Assembly (NCBI RefSeq): GCF_012926525.1 | Contig: NZ_JABBNI010000015.1 | Span: forward strand, 1 to 64,000 | Direction of reading: 5' to 3' | DNA: 64,000 bases | From: Clostridium muellerianum | Lineage (GTDB): Bacteria; Bacillota; Clostridia; Clostridiales; Clostridiaceae | Shown: piece after piece, positions 45,284-54,983 of the stretch | Layout of the letters: each line of letters opens with the position of its first letter | How positions within the stretch are numbered: the first letter of the stretch is position 1 | Translations under genes and position numbers: made by a program | The notes under the pieces: generated by a model | Databases searched by the model: none | The model's input: the letters and a program-made list of their open reading frames with translations, nothing else | What the model was told of the DNA's origin: nothing

Positions 45284-46243
45284 CTATTTTAATCTAATTC
45301 TTGGATCAACTACTGCGTATGCTACATCTGCAATTAAGTTTCCAAGTAGAGTTAAAATTGCAAGCAACATCGCGATAGCCATAAGTAGTGGATAATCTCT
45401 AGCATTTGTAGCTATAACCTGAACAGGTCCGATTCCAGGCCAACTGAATATTTGTTCTGTAACTATAGCACCAGAAAAAAGTCCAGGTAACCAAAATCCA
45501 AGAAGAGTTATTACAGGAATTAGAGCATTTTTTAAGGCATGTTTGTATATTACAACCTTTTCTCTTAGTCCCTTTGCTCTAGCAGTTCTAATATAATCTT
45601 GTCTTATAACTTCTAACATGCTGGATCGCATGTATCTCATTATGCCTGCTACGCTTGCAAGGGTTAATACAACAAAAGGTAAAAACATATGGTACATACA
45701 ATCACAAAGTTTAGATAGTCCAGTAGCAGTACTTCCCGGAGCAGACATTCCGGACACTGGGAATATGCTTAAATCTACTGCAAACCATTTAATTAATAGT
45801 AAACCAAAGAAAAATGTTGGTATGGATATACCTATAAGGGCAAATATGGTAAAAAAGGAATCGAAAAAGGAATATTGTTTTGTTGCAGATATAACTCCTA
45901 TCGGAATAGCAATTAAAATAGTAGTTATTGAAGAAATTAATCCTAGGTAAAAAGAATTCCATATAAAATCACCTATTACTTTTGATACAGGCTGTTTATA
46001 AAAATAAGATTCACCTAAGTCACCATGAACTATTCCCTTTACCCAATAACCGTATTGTACAATTTTAGGTTTATCTAAATGTAGTTTATGTCTAAGCTCT
46101 GTTCTTTGCTCAGCGGTAGCATGTGGATTAAGTGAAGTTATTGCATCACCAGGAGCTAATGTAAGTATAAAAAATATAAGCAAAGATACACCTATAAGCA
46201 CTGGTATCATTTGCAGTAATCTTCTAATTATATATTGTCTCAT
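45284..46243 (-). CDS. Peptide ABC transporter permease (DppB type)
   Basis: This 319-residue protein has six membrane segments, the N-terminal RRLLQMIPVLIGVSLLIFFI segment, the EAA loop RTARAKGLREKVVIYKHALKN and the end VAYAVVDPRIRLK typical of DppB. AGGAGG lies about 6 bases before the ATG. A hairpin separates it from the upstream binding-protein gene, a common way to give more binding protein than permease. Confidence 0.93.
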   Translation of the reverse strand: MRQYIIRRLLQMIPVLIGVSLLIFFILTLAPGDAITSLNPHATAEQRTELRHKLHLDKPKIVQYGYWVKGIVHGDLGESYFYKQPVSKVIGDFIWNSFYLGLISSITTILIAIPIGVISATKQYSFFDSFFTIFALIGISIPTFFFGLLLIKWFAVDLSIFPVSGMSAPGSTATGLSKLCDCMYHMFLPFVVLTLASVAGIMRYMRSSMLEVIRQDYIRTARAKGLREKVVIYKHALKNALIPVITLLGFWLPGLFSGAIVTEQIFSWPGIGPVQVIATNARDYPLLMAIAMLLAILTLLGNLIADVAYAVVDPRIRLK

Positions 46244-46340
46244 TTTATTCCTCCTTATTTTATGTTTTAAACAAATAATTACTTATAATAATAGATAAAC
46301 TTAGACCAAAAAGTAGGTTGTCCTAAATTTAAAAGTTTTT

Positions 46341-46371
46341 CAGTCATGCTCAAGTATTTCATGAGCATGAC
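46341..46371 (-). terminator. Intercistronic hairpin/attenuator after binding-protein gene
   Basis: AGTCATGCTCA pairs perfectly with TGAGCATGACT. On the minus strand it is followed by GAAAAACTTTT, a weak terminator that would let part of transcription continue into the permease genes. Confidence 0.6.
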
Positions 46372-46386
46372 TAAATTACTCAATAA

Positions 46387-48105
46387 TTATTTTAATTCTA
46401 CCTTGTATATATCATATGTCCAGTCACGGAATGGAGATATCTTCATGCCTTCTACTCTTGAGCTTACTCCCCAAAGGTATTTAGTTTGATCCAAGAATAT
46501 ATATGGAAGTTCTTCATTTATAAGTTTAGCCCATTTATTATATATTTCTTTTCTTTTAGCCTTATCTGTTACTTTAAGTCCTTCCTCTAAAAGTTTATCA
46601 CTATCAGCATTGCGGAAAGACATATTGTTTGATCCACCAGGTACATCCTGTGAACTGTGGAATATCTGAGTAGAATCAGGATCTATTACAAGACTCCATG
46701 ACATGTTATAAATTTCATACTGTCTCTTATCAGCTTTATCAAGCACACTATTAAAGTCCATTGATTGGGGAATTAGTTCTACACCAATTTTTTTCCAGCT
46801 GTCTTTTGCTATAGATATTAGAGAGTCTTCATATTTACTGCCAGTGTAAGTTAACCAGTTTATTGTAAATTTCTTGCCATCTTTATATCTATAGCCATCA
46901 GAGCTATTTAGCTTCCAGCCTGCTTCATCCAGCATTTTTCCAGCTTTATCTGGATCATATTTATATTGATTTACATCTTCACTATAAGCCCATTGGTTTG
47001 GTGAAAATGGCTGATTACATACGCTGGCATAACCCTTGTAATAAGAATCTACAAAACCTTGTCTATTTAGTCCATAGGTTAAAGCCTGACGAACTTTTTT
47101 ATCCTGGAATCTTGGGTCTTTTAAATTAAATGCCATATATCCATAACCATTGTCTGTATAGAACTGCTTATTTATAAAGCCTGCTCCATCTAACATAGAT
47201 ATGTTTTCAGGCTTAGCTGGAATTAAATTTACATCAACTCCACCTGTGGTTATCTCTTGAATCATAGTAGAAGCATCTGTTTTTTTCATTATTATATTCT
47301 TTATTTTTGCAGGACCTCTCCAGTAAGAAGGATTACTTTCAAAATCTACTTCCTGTCCTGGTTTAAACTTTTTCATGATATAAGGACCAGAACCCATTGG
47401 TTTTTGATCTAAAGATTTAAGTCTTTGGAAATTTCCTTTTTCAAAGCCATAATATTTTTTTGATAGTATTGTTATTCCGCCTAAGTCCCATAGAGCACTA
47501 GCTTTTGGACTACTTAATGTAATTTCTATAGTATAAGGGTCAACTACCTTAATTCCTTCAACTGTTTTAGCATCACCTTTGTTGTACTCTTTATATCCTT
47601 TTATGTGATTTGCTTGATTAGATATTTGTCCGTCATAATTAGGATCACATAGTGCAGTATAAGTAAATGCCACATCTTCTGCTGTTAAAGGTGTACCATC
47701 ACTAAACTTTACATCTTTTTTTAAGTGAAATGTATATTTTGTCCCATCTGATGATATTTCCCATTTTTCAGCCACAGTTGGAACTGGATTTCCTTGTTCA
47801 TCATTTGATATTAAAGTATCAAATACAAGTTCATAGGCATATTGGTCATACAAAGATTGAGCTGTTAAGGCATTCATGTTTCCCTTTGGCGCATCATTGC
47901 TTCCAACAATAAGAGTATCCTTTCTGTTTTTAGCATTTTGAGGTACTTTTGATGGGTCTTTTGCCTTTACAATTTCAGTGGCAGAATTTTTTAAGTCTTG
48001 CTTTTTAGTAGGTGTTGCTGCAGTATTATTACTTCCACATGCAGTTGCCGCAAATGATAACGTTACTAGCAAACATATTGAAGCAAAGATTTTTTTCTTT
48101 TTCAT
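46387..48105 (-). CDS. Peptide-binding lipoprotein of ABC transporter
   Basis: This 572-residue family 5 extracellular solute-binding protein has a lipoprotein signal peptide with cysteine 23 (FAATACGSN), so it is anchored outside the membrane. It includes the family signature around GKYTFHLKKDVKFSDGTPLT (approximate reading SDGTKYTFHLKKDVKFSDGT). It delivers peptides to the permease encoded downstream. GGGGGAA precedes the ATG. It is the first gene of the five-component operon plus the small membrane protein at 42203. Ligand specificity cannot be read from sequence. Confidence 0.92.
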   Translation of the reverse strand: MKKKKIFASICLLVTLSFAATACGSNNTAATPTKKQDLKNSATEIVKAKDPSKVPQNAKNRKDTLIVGSNDAPKGNMNALTAQSLYDQYAYELVFDTLISNDEQGNPVPTVAEKWEISSDGTKYTFHLKKDVKFSDGTPLTAEDVAFTYTALCDPNYDGQISNQANHIKGYKEYNKGDAKTVEGIKVVDPYTIEITLSSPKASALWDLGGITILSKKYYGFEKGNFQRLKSLDQKPMGSGPYIMKKFKPGQEVDFESNPSYWRGPAKIKNIIMKKTDASTMIQEITTGGVDVNLIPAKPENISMLDGAGFINKQFYTDNGYGYMAFNLKDPRFQDKKVRQALTYGLNRQGFVDSYYKGYASVCNQPFSPNQWAYSEDVNQYKYDPDKAGKMLDEAGWKLNSSDGYRYKDGKKFTINWLTYTGSKYEDSLISIAKDSWKKIGVELIPQSMDFNSVLDKADKRQYEIYNMSWSLVIDPDSTQIFHSSQDVPGGSNNMSFRNADSDKLLEEGLKVTDKAKRKEIYNKWAKLINEELPYIFLDQTKYLWGVSSRVEGMKISPFRDWTYDIYKVELK

Positions 48106-48147
48106 TGATTTTCCCCCTTTTATAATTTGATTGTTTGTATAGGTATT

Positions 48148-48210
48148 ATCTCAACTTTCACATATACAAAATTTTGAATTAATATTTTTAAACTGCGGAA
48201 GTTGAGTTAT
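48148..48210 (-). repeat. Outer element of family P3 without core (empty form), copy D
   Basis: Read on the minus strand this 63-base segment has the left end AACTCAACTTCCGCAGTTTA and the right end TATGTGAAAGTTGAG of the elements at 53211 and 59491 joined directly, with no P3 core between. It sits in the upstream region of the peptide-transport operon. The rest of 48211-48466 shows no other structure. Confidence 0.65.
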
Positions 48211-48466
48211 TGTTTAATAAGTTTTAATTTTTGCCTACACTAATATTATGTGTGTATCTATTTTTGTAGTATATTATCATAATATTCATGCAATATACGA
48301 TATTATGCCAATACATATATTTTTTTTCAGTGTATATAAACTAATAATTTATTAAAAAACAAAGTATTGTAAAGAATAAAGTAAAAGAACTATAATAAAA
48401 TTTAAAGAATGGATAAATAATAATTGTTTCTTTTATATATTTTAAGAATCAAAAGGGGGGATATTT

Positions 48467-49366
48467 ATGAAAAAGGAAGCTAGGATACTTGGAGGATTAT
48501 TTGGAGTAGCTTGTGGAGATGCACTGGGTGGAACCCTGGAGTTTCTTTCTAAAAGAGAGGGTAAGGAAGAGTACGGGTACTTAAAAGAAATAGTAGGTGG
48601 CGGTGTTTGGAACTTAAAACCAGGGGAAGTTACAGATGATACTATGATGACTATTGCAGTAGCTTGCGGTATACTACAAAATCCTAAAGATCCTTTAAAA
48701 AACATAGGGGAAAATTTTATTGATTGGTATGATGGAAATCCTAAGGATGTTGGAAATACTGTGAAGCTGGCAATGGAAGGATATAAAAGGTATAACAGCT
48801 GGAAAAAGGCAGCTACCTATGCACACAAACAATTAGACGGTCATACAGCAGGAAATGGAACCTTAATGAGATGTATTCCTGCAGCACTTTATTATGATGA
48901 TTTGAAAAAAATAATAAAAGTAAGTAGAGAACAGTCTATGCTTACTCATTATGATGAAAAAGCAGCTGAAGCTTGTGAATTATACAATACTATAGTTTAT
49001 AGATATATGAATGGCGAAGAAAAAATGAAGGTTATTGAAGAGGAAACTACAAAGTATCAAGATTATGAGGATATAACATCTACTGCAAAAATAGAATTAA
49101 ATCCTTCTGGATATGTTGTTGATACACTGCAGTGTGCTTTGTGGTGTTTTATAAATAATGGTAATTCAGAAGATGTTATTTGTGAAGCAGTAAATCTTTA
49201 TGGAGATCCAGATACTATAGGAGCAATAGCAGGTGGGCTTGCAGGAGTCTATTATGGAATTAATGATATACCAGAAAGATGGAGAGAAAAAATATTAGTT
49301 AAAGACAAGTTAAAAGAAATTGCTAAAAAGATGCAGGAAAAGGCAATTAAGAAAGATTCTTTATAA
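48467..49366 (+). CDS. ADP-ribosylglycohydrolase family protein
   Basis: This 299-residue all-helical protein is of the DraG/ADP-ribosylglycohydrolase fold. It has the N-terminal GGLFGVACGDALGGTLEFL, the metal-binding T56-D57-D58-T59 and the C-terminal metal motif GDPDTIGAIAGGLAGV. The usual C-terminal form is G-D-T-D-T, so the third position is proline here. The enzyme removes ADP-ribose from proteins or small molecules; the substrate is unknown. GGGGGGAT precedes the ATG. It is divergent from the peptide transporter. Confidence 0.9.
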   Translation: MKKEARILGGLFGVACGDALGGTLEFLSKREGKEEYGYLKEIVGGGVWNLKPGEVTDDTMMTIAVACGILQNPKDPLKNIGENFIDWYDGNPKDVGNTVKLAMEGYKRYNSWKKAATYAHKQLDGHTAGNGTLMRCIPAALYYDDLKKIIKVSREQSMLTHYDEKAAEACELYNTIVYRYMNGEEKMKVIEEETTKYQDYEDITSTAKIELNPSGYVVDTLQCALWCFINNGNSEDVICEAVNLYGDPDTIGAIAGGLAGVYYGINDIPERWREKILVKDKLKEIAKKMQEKAIKKDSL

Positions 49367-49460
49367 TTATTAATTAATATATAGTAAGTAGTTTGTTATT
49401 AGGATATAATATATTGTATTGAAATATTATGTCCATTGAATTACAGGGAGTTGAAGATAA

Positions 49461-50345
49461 GTGGTAAACATAGGAGAATTTAATACCTTAAAGGTTGTTA
49501 GAGAAGCAGATTTTGGTTATTATTTAGATGCAGGTACAGGAAGAACTAGTGATGATATACTTCTACCTACTAAAAGTGCATTAGAAAAGGAACTTTCTAT
49601 AGGTGATGAAGTTAATGCGTTTATATACAGGGATTCAAAGGATAGAATTATAGCTACATTGAAAGAGCCTTTAGCTACAGTTGGAGAAATTGCCTATCTT
49701 AAAGTAGTATCCAAAACTAAAATTGGAAGTTTTATAGACTTTGGTATGGAAAGAGATATCTTTGTGCCAATGAAGGAACAGCTTTATACATTAGAAATAG
49801 GAAATTACTATTTGTTCTATATATATTTAGATAAGACAAATAGAATTGCTGCTACTACAGATATAGATAGATATTTAGAGGATTTAGATGTTGAAGAACC
49901 AGATGAAATTGTAAACAGTAAGTATAGAGTAGGGGATGAAGTTACAGGAATTGTTTATGGTTTTCAAACTAATGGAAGTGCTATGGTAGCTATAGATAAT
50001 GTGTATAGAGGTGTAATACTTAGAAATGAGTATTTTGTAGACTTTAAAGAGGGATATGAATTAAAACTTAGAATAAAAAAAATATATGAAGATGGAAAAA
50101 TTGGGCTTACTCCAAGAAAAAGAGCCGCTGAAGAGAGAACAGAATTGCAGGAAAATATAGTGCAGTATCTTAAGAAGCATAATGGAAGTATGCCTTTTAA
50201 TGATAAAAGCTCTCCAGAGGATATAAAAAAAGTGTTTCATGAAAGCAAAAATTATTTTAAAAATGCATTGGGTGGACTTATGAAACAGGGAATTATAGAA
50301 CAGGATCAGGAAGGAACTAGACTTAAGGCATCTTCAAAAAAATAA
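49461..50345 (+). CDS. S1-domain RNA-binding protein, CvfB-like
   Basis: GTG start with GGGAG 10 bases upstream. The 294-residue protein consists of repeated S1-type beta-barrels (about 4-65, 70-135 and 150-215) followed by a winged-helix domain (225-290, QENIVQYLKKHNGSMPF). This is the architecture of CvfB/YitL proteins, which bind RNA and affect virulence and regulatory RNA turnover in Firmicutes. The exact role here is unknown. A symmetrical terminator follows. Confidence 0.85.
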   Translation: MVNIGEFNTLKVVREADFGYYLDAGTGRTSDDILLPTKSALEKELSIGDEVNAFIYRDSKDRIIATLKEPLATVGEIAYLKVVSKTKIGSFIDFGMERDIFVPMKEQLYTLEIGNYYLFYIYLDKTNRIAATTDIDRYLEDLDVEEPDEIVNSKYRVGDEVTGIVYGFQTNGSAMVAIDNVYRGVILRNEYFVDFKEGYELKLRIKKIYEDGKIGLTPRKRAAEERTELQENIVQYLKKHNGSMPFNDKSSPEDIKKVFHESKNYFKNALGGLMKQGIIEQDQEGTRLKASSKK

Positions 50346-50360
50346 TATTTGATTTAAATA

Positions 50361-50402
50361 AAAAAACATCTTTAGTGTAAAAAAACACTTTTGATGTTTT
50401 TT
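50361..50402 (+). terminator. Terminator after CvfB-like gene
   Basis: A two-part symmetrical stem (AAAAAACATC/GATGTTTTTT and AGTGT/ACACT) with a T tail. Confidence 0.75.
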
Positions 50403-50482
50403 ATTTTTTTGAAATTTTTTACTGGTATATTGATAATGAAAAATACAAAAAATAGGTAAAATAAAAATTGGAGCTGATCTTT

Positions 50483-51304
50483 GTGAAAAAGAGAGTAATG
50501 ATATTATGCATAATTGTAATTCTTGCTACAGGTAATGTATTTGCAAAACAAAATAAATACGAAGTACATTTTTTAGATACAGGACAAAGCGATTGTATAT
50601 TAATAAAAACGGATACTAAAAATTATTTAATAGATACAGGGGCTTCTTATTATTCAGATAAAGTTTTAAAGTATTTAGATTTAAATGGAGTTAATAAAAT
50701 AGATACAGTAATATTAACCCATTATCATGATGATCATTATGGAGGATTAACAAAAATAGCAGATAGTATAAAAGTAGATAAGGTATTATTACCAATGCAT
50801 AATGATAAAATGAAATATGATATGTATAAACAATTAAGCAAGAGAGGCATTGATGTAAAATACATAGCTAATAATTATGTTTTAAAAGAAGAAAAAATGA
50901 ATTTAAAAGCTCTAACTCCATTTAAAGAAGATAAAAGATTAGAAAATAATAATTCTATAATTTTGCAAGGAGAAATAGATGGAGTAAATTATTTATTTGC
51001 TGGTGATTGTGAAAAAGCAGAAGAGGAATATATGATAAAGAATAATAGAATAAATTGCTGTGATGTTTTAAAAGTACCACATCATGGTTTAAATACAAGT
51101 AGCACAGAAGATTTTTTGAGAATAACTTTGCCTAAAGTTGCTATTGTGACTTCTAACGGAGTAGAAAGTCCAGAAAATAAGGTATTAGATAGAATTGGTA
51201 AAATGGGAACTCTAATAATAAGAACAGATTTGCAGGGAGATGTAGTAATTAAAAATGGAAGTTTAAAAATGTCTAGATCTGATTTAAGTATAAAGATTAA
51301 GTAA
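50483..51304 (+). CDS. Secreted metallo-beta-lactamase-fold protein (ComEC C-terminal-like)
   Basis: GTG at 50483 is chosen because TTGGAG lies 9 bases upstream; the longer TTG frame begins inside that site. The 273-residue product has a signal sequence (KKRVMILCIIVILATGNVFA) and then the MBL fold. FLDTGQSDCILIKT is the ComEC-type first strand, H80-x-H82-x-D84-H85 are the metal ligands in THYHDDHYGG, and FAGDCEKAEEE plus PHHGLNTSS complete the site. Free-standing proteins of this type are secreted hydrolases of nucleic acids or nucleotides; the substrate is not known. Confidence 0.85.
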   Translation: MKKRVMILCIIVILATGNVFAKQNKYEVHFLDTGQSDCILIKTDTKNYLIDTGASYYSDKVLKYLDLNGVNKIDTVILTHYHDDHYGGLTKIADSIKVDKVLLPMHNDKMKYDMYKQLSKRGIDVKYIANNYVLKEEKMNLKALTPFKEDKRLENNNSIILQGEIDGVNYLFAGDCEKAEEEYMIKNNRINCCDVLKVPHHGLNTSSTEDFLRITLPKVAIVTSNGVESPENKVLDRIGKMGTLIIRTDLQGDVVIKNGSLKMSRSDLSIKIK

Positions 51305-51459
51305 CTACAAACTGTGAAATTCAATTAGCATGAACATAGAAGAGTAATAATATCACCACTTAATAAGGAAATTTTAAATTATTTATGTATTAATATGTAA
51401 CTAATGTAGTAATATGTAAGTAATATGGGTTACACGGGATATATAAAGGTGGTGAATTT

Positions 51460-53169
51460 ATGATTATAGAAGAAAGCCTTAAACTAATAGTTAAAAATAT
51501 TAGTGAAGGAGTAATAACAATAGATAATAAAGGTAATATAGTTATTATTAATAAAATTGCAGAAGATTTACTTTGTATAAGTGCTAAAGATTGTATTGGA
51601 AAATCTTTAAAAGAAGTTATACCAAAGACTCATCTTTTAAAAATACTAAAGACAAAGAAAAATGAATCAAATGAGAGGTTTTTTTTAAATGGCAGAGAAT
51701 TTATAACAAACAGGATTCCTATAATGTTAAATAATGTTGAAGAAGGGGCAATAGCCATTTTTCAGGATATAAATATTTATAAGAAAATGAAAAATGAAAT
51801 GAGTGATGATAAGCTAAATGTAGATATTTTAAATACAGTGATAAATACAATTAATGAGTGCGTTGTAGTGATAAATGAAAAAGGAATTATTACAATGATG
51901 AGTAAAGCATATAAGGAATTTTTGAATTGTTCCAACCCAGAGGGTAAGCAAGTTATAGATGTAATAGAAAATACAAGACTTCATAAAGTTTTAGAAACTG
52001 GAATTATGGAAGTAGGAGATTTACAAGAGATAAGTGGAAATAAAATGGTATCTATGCGCATGCCCATAAAAAAAGATGGAAAAATTGTTGGAGTAATAGG
52101 AAAAGTAATGTTCAAAAGCATTGGTGATTTGCACTCTTTAAATAAAAAATTAAATAATTTAGAAAAGGAAGTTGAATTCTATAAGAATGTATTTAATACA
52201 GAAAAAGTAGCCAAATATTCTTTTGAAGATATAGTGGGAAGTTCTCCTATTGTAAAAAAGGTAAAGGGTTTAGCCAAAAAGGCGGGAAACACTAATTCAA
52301 ATGTATTAATAGTAGGGGAAAGTGGTACAGGTAAAGAATTATATGCGCATGCAATACATAATTCCAGTAAAAGAGTTTTAGGACCTTTTGTAGAAATAAA
52401 CTGTGCTGCAATACCACAGGAATTATTGGAAGCTGAATTGTTCGGTTATGAAGAAGGTGCGTTTACAGGTGCAAAAAAAGGTGGTAAAAAAGGAAAGTTT
52501 GAAATAGCTAATGGAGGAACAATTTTTTTAGATGAAATTGGGGACATGCCAATGAATATGCAAGTTAAGATTTTAAGAGTAATTCAAGAAAAGGAAATTG
52601 AAAGAGTTGGTGGTAATGTAGTAGAACAGGTAGATGTTAGAATAATTGCTGCTACTAATAAAAATTTAGAAGAAGCGGTGAGAGACGGAAAATTTAGAGC
52701 GGATCTTTATTATAGATTAAACGTTATTAAAATTTCACTTCCAGCTTTAAGAGAAAGAAAAGAAGATATACCACAGCTAGCAAATGCCTTAAGAATAAAG
52801 GTTTCTAATAGACTGGGAATGTATGTAGAGGGCATATCTAAAGAAGCTATTGAATGTTTAGCAAATTACAATTGGCCGGGAAATATTAGAGAGTTAGAAA
52901 ATGTTATTGAAAGAGCTATAAATTTATTAGATTCAGATTTGGTTATACAACCAGAACATTTACCAGAAAGATTAAGAAAAAATAAGTTTAAATCATATAT
53001 AAAAGAAAATAAATATTTAAAAGATATAATTGAAAGTGTAGAAAAAGATGTTATTTTGGAATGTTTAAATAAAACTAAATGGAATAAAAATAAAACGTCT
53101 CAATTATTGGGCATAAGCAGAGCTGGATTATATAAAAAGATAGAAGAATACAAATTAAGTAATGTATAA
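51460..53169 (+). CDS. Sigma-54-dependent transcriptional activator with two PAS domains
   Basis: This 569-residue protein has PAS domains at about 1-107 and 120-215. The sigma-54 AAA+ domain (about 255-480) carries Walker A GESGTGKE, the sigma-contacting GAFTGA loop near 333-338 and Walker B FLDEIGDMP. A Fis-type helix-turn-helix at the C-terminus (KTSQLLGISRAGLYKKIEEY) follows. It activates promoters read by RpoN. The near-consensus -24/-12 site at 54968 lies 1.8 kb downstream, in front of the CoA-transferase, so it probably controls lysine or butyrate metabolism in this locus; the PAS ligand is unknown. AAGGTGG precedes the ATG. Confidence 0.93.
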   Translation: MIIEESLKLIVKNISEGVITIDNKGNIVIINKIAEDLLCISAKDCIGKSLKEVIPKTHLLKILKTKKNESNERFFLNGREFITNRIPIMLNNVEEGAIAIFQDINIYKKMKNEMSDDKLNVDILNTVINTINECVVVINEKGIITMMSKAYKEFLNCSNPEGKQVIDVIENTRLHKVLETGIMEVGDLQEISGNKMVSMRMPIKKDGKIVGVIGKVMFKSIGDLHSLNKKLNNLEKEVEFYKNVFNTEKVAKYSFEDIVGSSPIVKKVKGLAKKAGNTNSNVLIVGESGTGKELYAHAIHNSSKRVLGPFVEINCAAIPQELLEAELFGYEEGAFTGAKKGGKKGKFEIANGGTIFLDEIGDMPMNMQVKILRVIQEKEIERVGGNVVEQVDVRIIAATNKNLEEAVRDGKFRADLYYRLNVIKISLPALRERKEDIPQLANALRIKVSNRLGMYVEGISKEAIECLANYNWPGNIRELENVIERAINLLDSDLVIQPEHLPERLRKNKFKSYIKENKYLKDIIESVEKDVILECLNKTKWNKNKTSQLLGISRAGLYKKIEEYKLSNV

Positions 53170-53210
53170 AAGTATATAAAATAATAAAATATTAGTATAA
53201 AACTTATAAA

Positions 53211-53530
53211 TAACTCAACTTTCGCAGTTTAAAAATATTGTGGAGCAACATTTTCAGAGGACATTTGACAGAGGACAGTGAAGGTAAGTTTTCCTCCTTA
53301 TGTTGGAAAGCTAATTTATTTTTAAAGCTTATTTTGCTAACGCAAAAGAAGCTTGGAATTTATACAAATCAGCAATGTTTCACTTTAGTGAAACGAGTCA
53401 TTAAAAATTTAATTAAAGATTTTTCGTAGCAAAGCGGAGAAAAATCCTCCTTCACTGTCCTCTGTCCTCTCAAAAATGCTTAGCATTATATTTATATTAA
53501 GCCAAAGTTTTTGTGCACGAAAGTTGAATA
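53211..53530. repeat. Nested palindromic element, family P3 copy B
   Basis: Outer ends AACTCAACTTTCGCAGTTTA (left) and GCACGAAAGTTGAAT (right) enclose a core palindrome beginning CAGAGGACATTTGACAGAGG and ending CCTTCACTGTCCTCTGTCC. The inner hairpin is TTTCACTTTAGTGAAA, a compensated variant of TTTCGCTTTAGCGAAA in the other copies. It fills the gap between the sigma-54 activator and the dehydrogenase gene. Confidence 0.8.
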
Positions 53531-53564
53531 AATAACTATTATTTTAAAAGGGGGATGTTGAATA

Positions 53565-54506
53565 ATGAATATTAAAAATGTATCAGTACTAGGCACTGGA
53601 ACTATGGGACATGGCATAGCTATGCTTTCTGCAAGAGCAGGATTAAATGTAGTTATGTATGGAAGATCTGATGAAAGCTTAGAAAGAGGGTTTAATAACA
53701 TAAAAAATAGTTTAAACCGTTTAAAGGCTGAAGGAAAAATATCAGATAAAAAATGTGAAGAAATTTTAAGTAAGATAAAGGGTGTTAAAACTATTGAAGA
53801 AGCTGCTAAAGATGCTGATTTTATAATAGAATCTTTAGCTGAAAATTTAGAGCTAAAACAGAAGGTTTTTAAGCAGTTAGATGAACTTTGTCCATCAAAT
53901 GTAATTTTAGCTACTAATACTTCAGGACTTAGTCCAACAGCTATAGCTAAACATACAAAGGATCCTGAAAGAGTAGTAATTGCTCACTTTTGGAATCCAC
54001 CACATTTAATACCTTTAGTAGAAGTAGTACCAGGAGAAAAAACATCACAGGATACAATGGGAACAACCATGGAATGGGTTGAATTTATAGGTAAAAAAGC
54101 CGTTCGTATGGAAAAAGAATGTTTAGGTTTCATAGGAAACAGGCTTCAACTTGCGCTTCTTAGAGAAGCTTTATATATAGTAGAACAAGGCTGGGCGAAA
54201 CCTGAAGAGGTAGATAAAGCTATAGAATATGGACATGGAAGAAGATTACCTGTTACTGGACCATTATGCAGTGCAGATTTAGGAGGACTTGATATATTCC
54301 ATAATATATCAACATATTTATTTGAGGATTTATGTAATGATACGAAACCTTCTAAATTAATGCAGGATAAAGTTGAAGCTGGAAATTTAGGAAGTAAGAG
54401 CGGACAAGGTTTTTATAATTGGAGACCAGAGGCTATAGAAAAGAAGAAAAAGGAACGTGAAGAAGTACTTTTACAGTTTTTACAGAGAGATTTAGAAAAA
54501 AAATAA
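53565..54506 (+). CDS. 3-hydroxyacyl-CoA dehydrogenase family protein
   Basis: This 313-residue NAD-dependent enzyme has a Rossmann motif GTGTMGHGIAMLSARAG at the N-terminus and the catalytic His region AHFWNPPHLIPLVEVV, where classic 3-hydroxybutyryl-CoA dehydrogenases have HFFNP. The form with FWNPPHLIPLVEV resembles the carnitine dehydrogenase/lambda-crystallin branch, and the protein is ~30 residues longer than Hbd. In this locus it could reduce acetoacetyl-CoA or act on another 3-hydroxy acid; butyrate formation would need such a step. GGGGG precedes the ATG. Confidence 0.8.
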   Translation: MNIKNVSVLGTGTMGHGIAMLSARAGLNVVMYGRSDESLERGFNNIKNSLNRLKAEGKISDKKCEEILSKIKGVKTIEEAAKDADFIIESLAENLELKQKVFKQLDELCPSNVILATNTSGLSPTAIAKHTKDPERVVIAHFWNPPHLIPLVEVVPGEKTSQDTMGTTMEWVEFIGKKAVRMEKECLGFIGNRLQLALLREALYIVEQGWAKPEEVDKAIEYGHGRRLPVTGPLCSADLGGLDIFHNISTYLFEDLCNDTKPSKLMQDKVEAGNLGSKSGQGFYNWRPEAIEKKKKEREEVLLQFLQRDLEKK

Positions 54507-54510
54507 TTTT

Positions 54511-54532
54511 AATAGGGGCTTTTGGCCCTTAT
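54511..54532 (+). terminator. Short hairpin after dehydrogenase gene
   Basis: AATAGGGGC pairs imperfectly with GGCCCTTATT, followed by TATTTT. Confidence 0.5.
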
Positions 54533-54686
54533 TTATTTTCAAATTATTAGGAGGAGAGTTATGTTTTTTATTGTACAAAAAGTATACATGTAAAGAATAT
54601 ATACACTTTTATGAAATGTATTAAAATATAAGCTGTATCCCCAAGAATAACAAGGAAGTCATATGGTTTATTTGGCCCATGCCATA

Positions 54687-54850
54687 TAAGTGGATATCTA
54701 AGGCATCTTGAAAAAAATAACAAGTCTATTTTTTGTAATACTGAGTTGATAGAATCCTTAGATACTTAAGCTTTTGCGGAACTTGTCTATTTGTTTTACA
54801 AAAGATATATGTAGCATATCGGATTTGTTTTTTAGATTGCTAATATAAAA
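54687..54850. repeat. Degenerate palindromic element, family P2 copy 2
   Basis: AAGGCATCTTGAAAAAAATA and ACAAGTC match the left end of the element at 14622; the interior has only short stems (TTTTGTAA with TTACAAAA). The right half is poorly kept. Confidence 0.45.
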
Positions 54851-54852
54851 AG

Positions 54853-54875
54853 TGTCTATAAAATAGACAGTTTTT
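54853..54875 (+). terminator. Hairpin upstream of the sigma-54 promoter
   Basis: TGTCTAT pairs with ATAGACA and is followed by GTTTTT, insulating the CoA-transferase promoter from read-through. Confidence 0.6.
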
Positions 54876-54967
54876 ATAAAATAGTTAAAACACATGGCAT
54901 GACAGTTTTCTAAATTAGGACTAGTAAATACAGTAATTTAGGTAATATATTTTATGGAAGATTAAGT

Positions 54968-54983
54968 TGGCATGACAGTTGCT
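54968..54983 (+). promoter_or_regulatory. Sigma-54 (-24/-12) promoter
   Basis: TGGCATGACAGTTGCT matches TGGCACG-N4-TTGCT at all but one position, with correct spacing of the GG and GC dinucleotides. It lies 45 bases before the CoA-transferase start. A second, imperfect copy TGGCATGACAGTTTTC at 54895-54910 lacks the essential GC. Confidence 0.85.

Noticed and set aside
53238-53429. 63-codon ORF after the sigma-54 activator
   Set aside because: Located inside the P3 palindromic element; no start signals.
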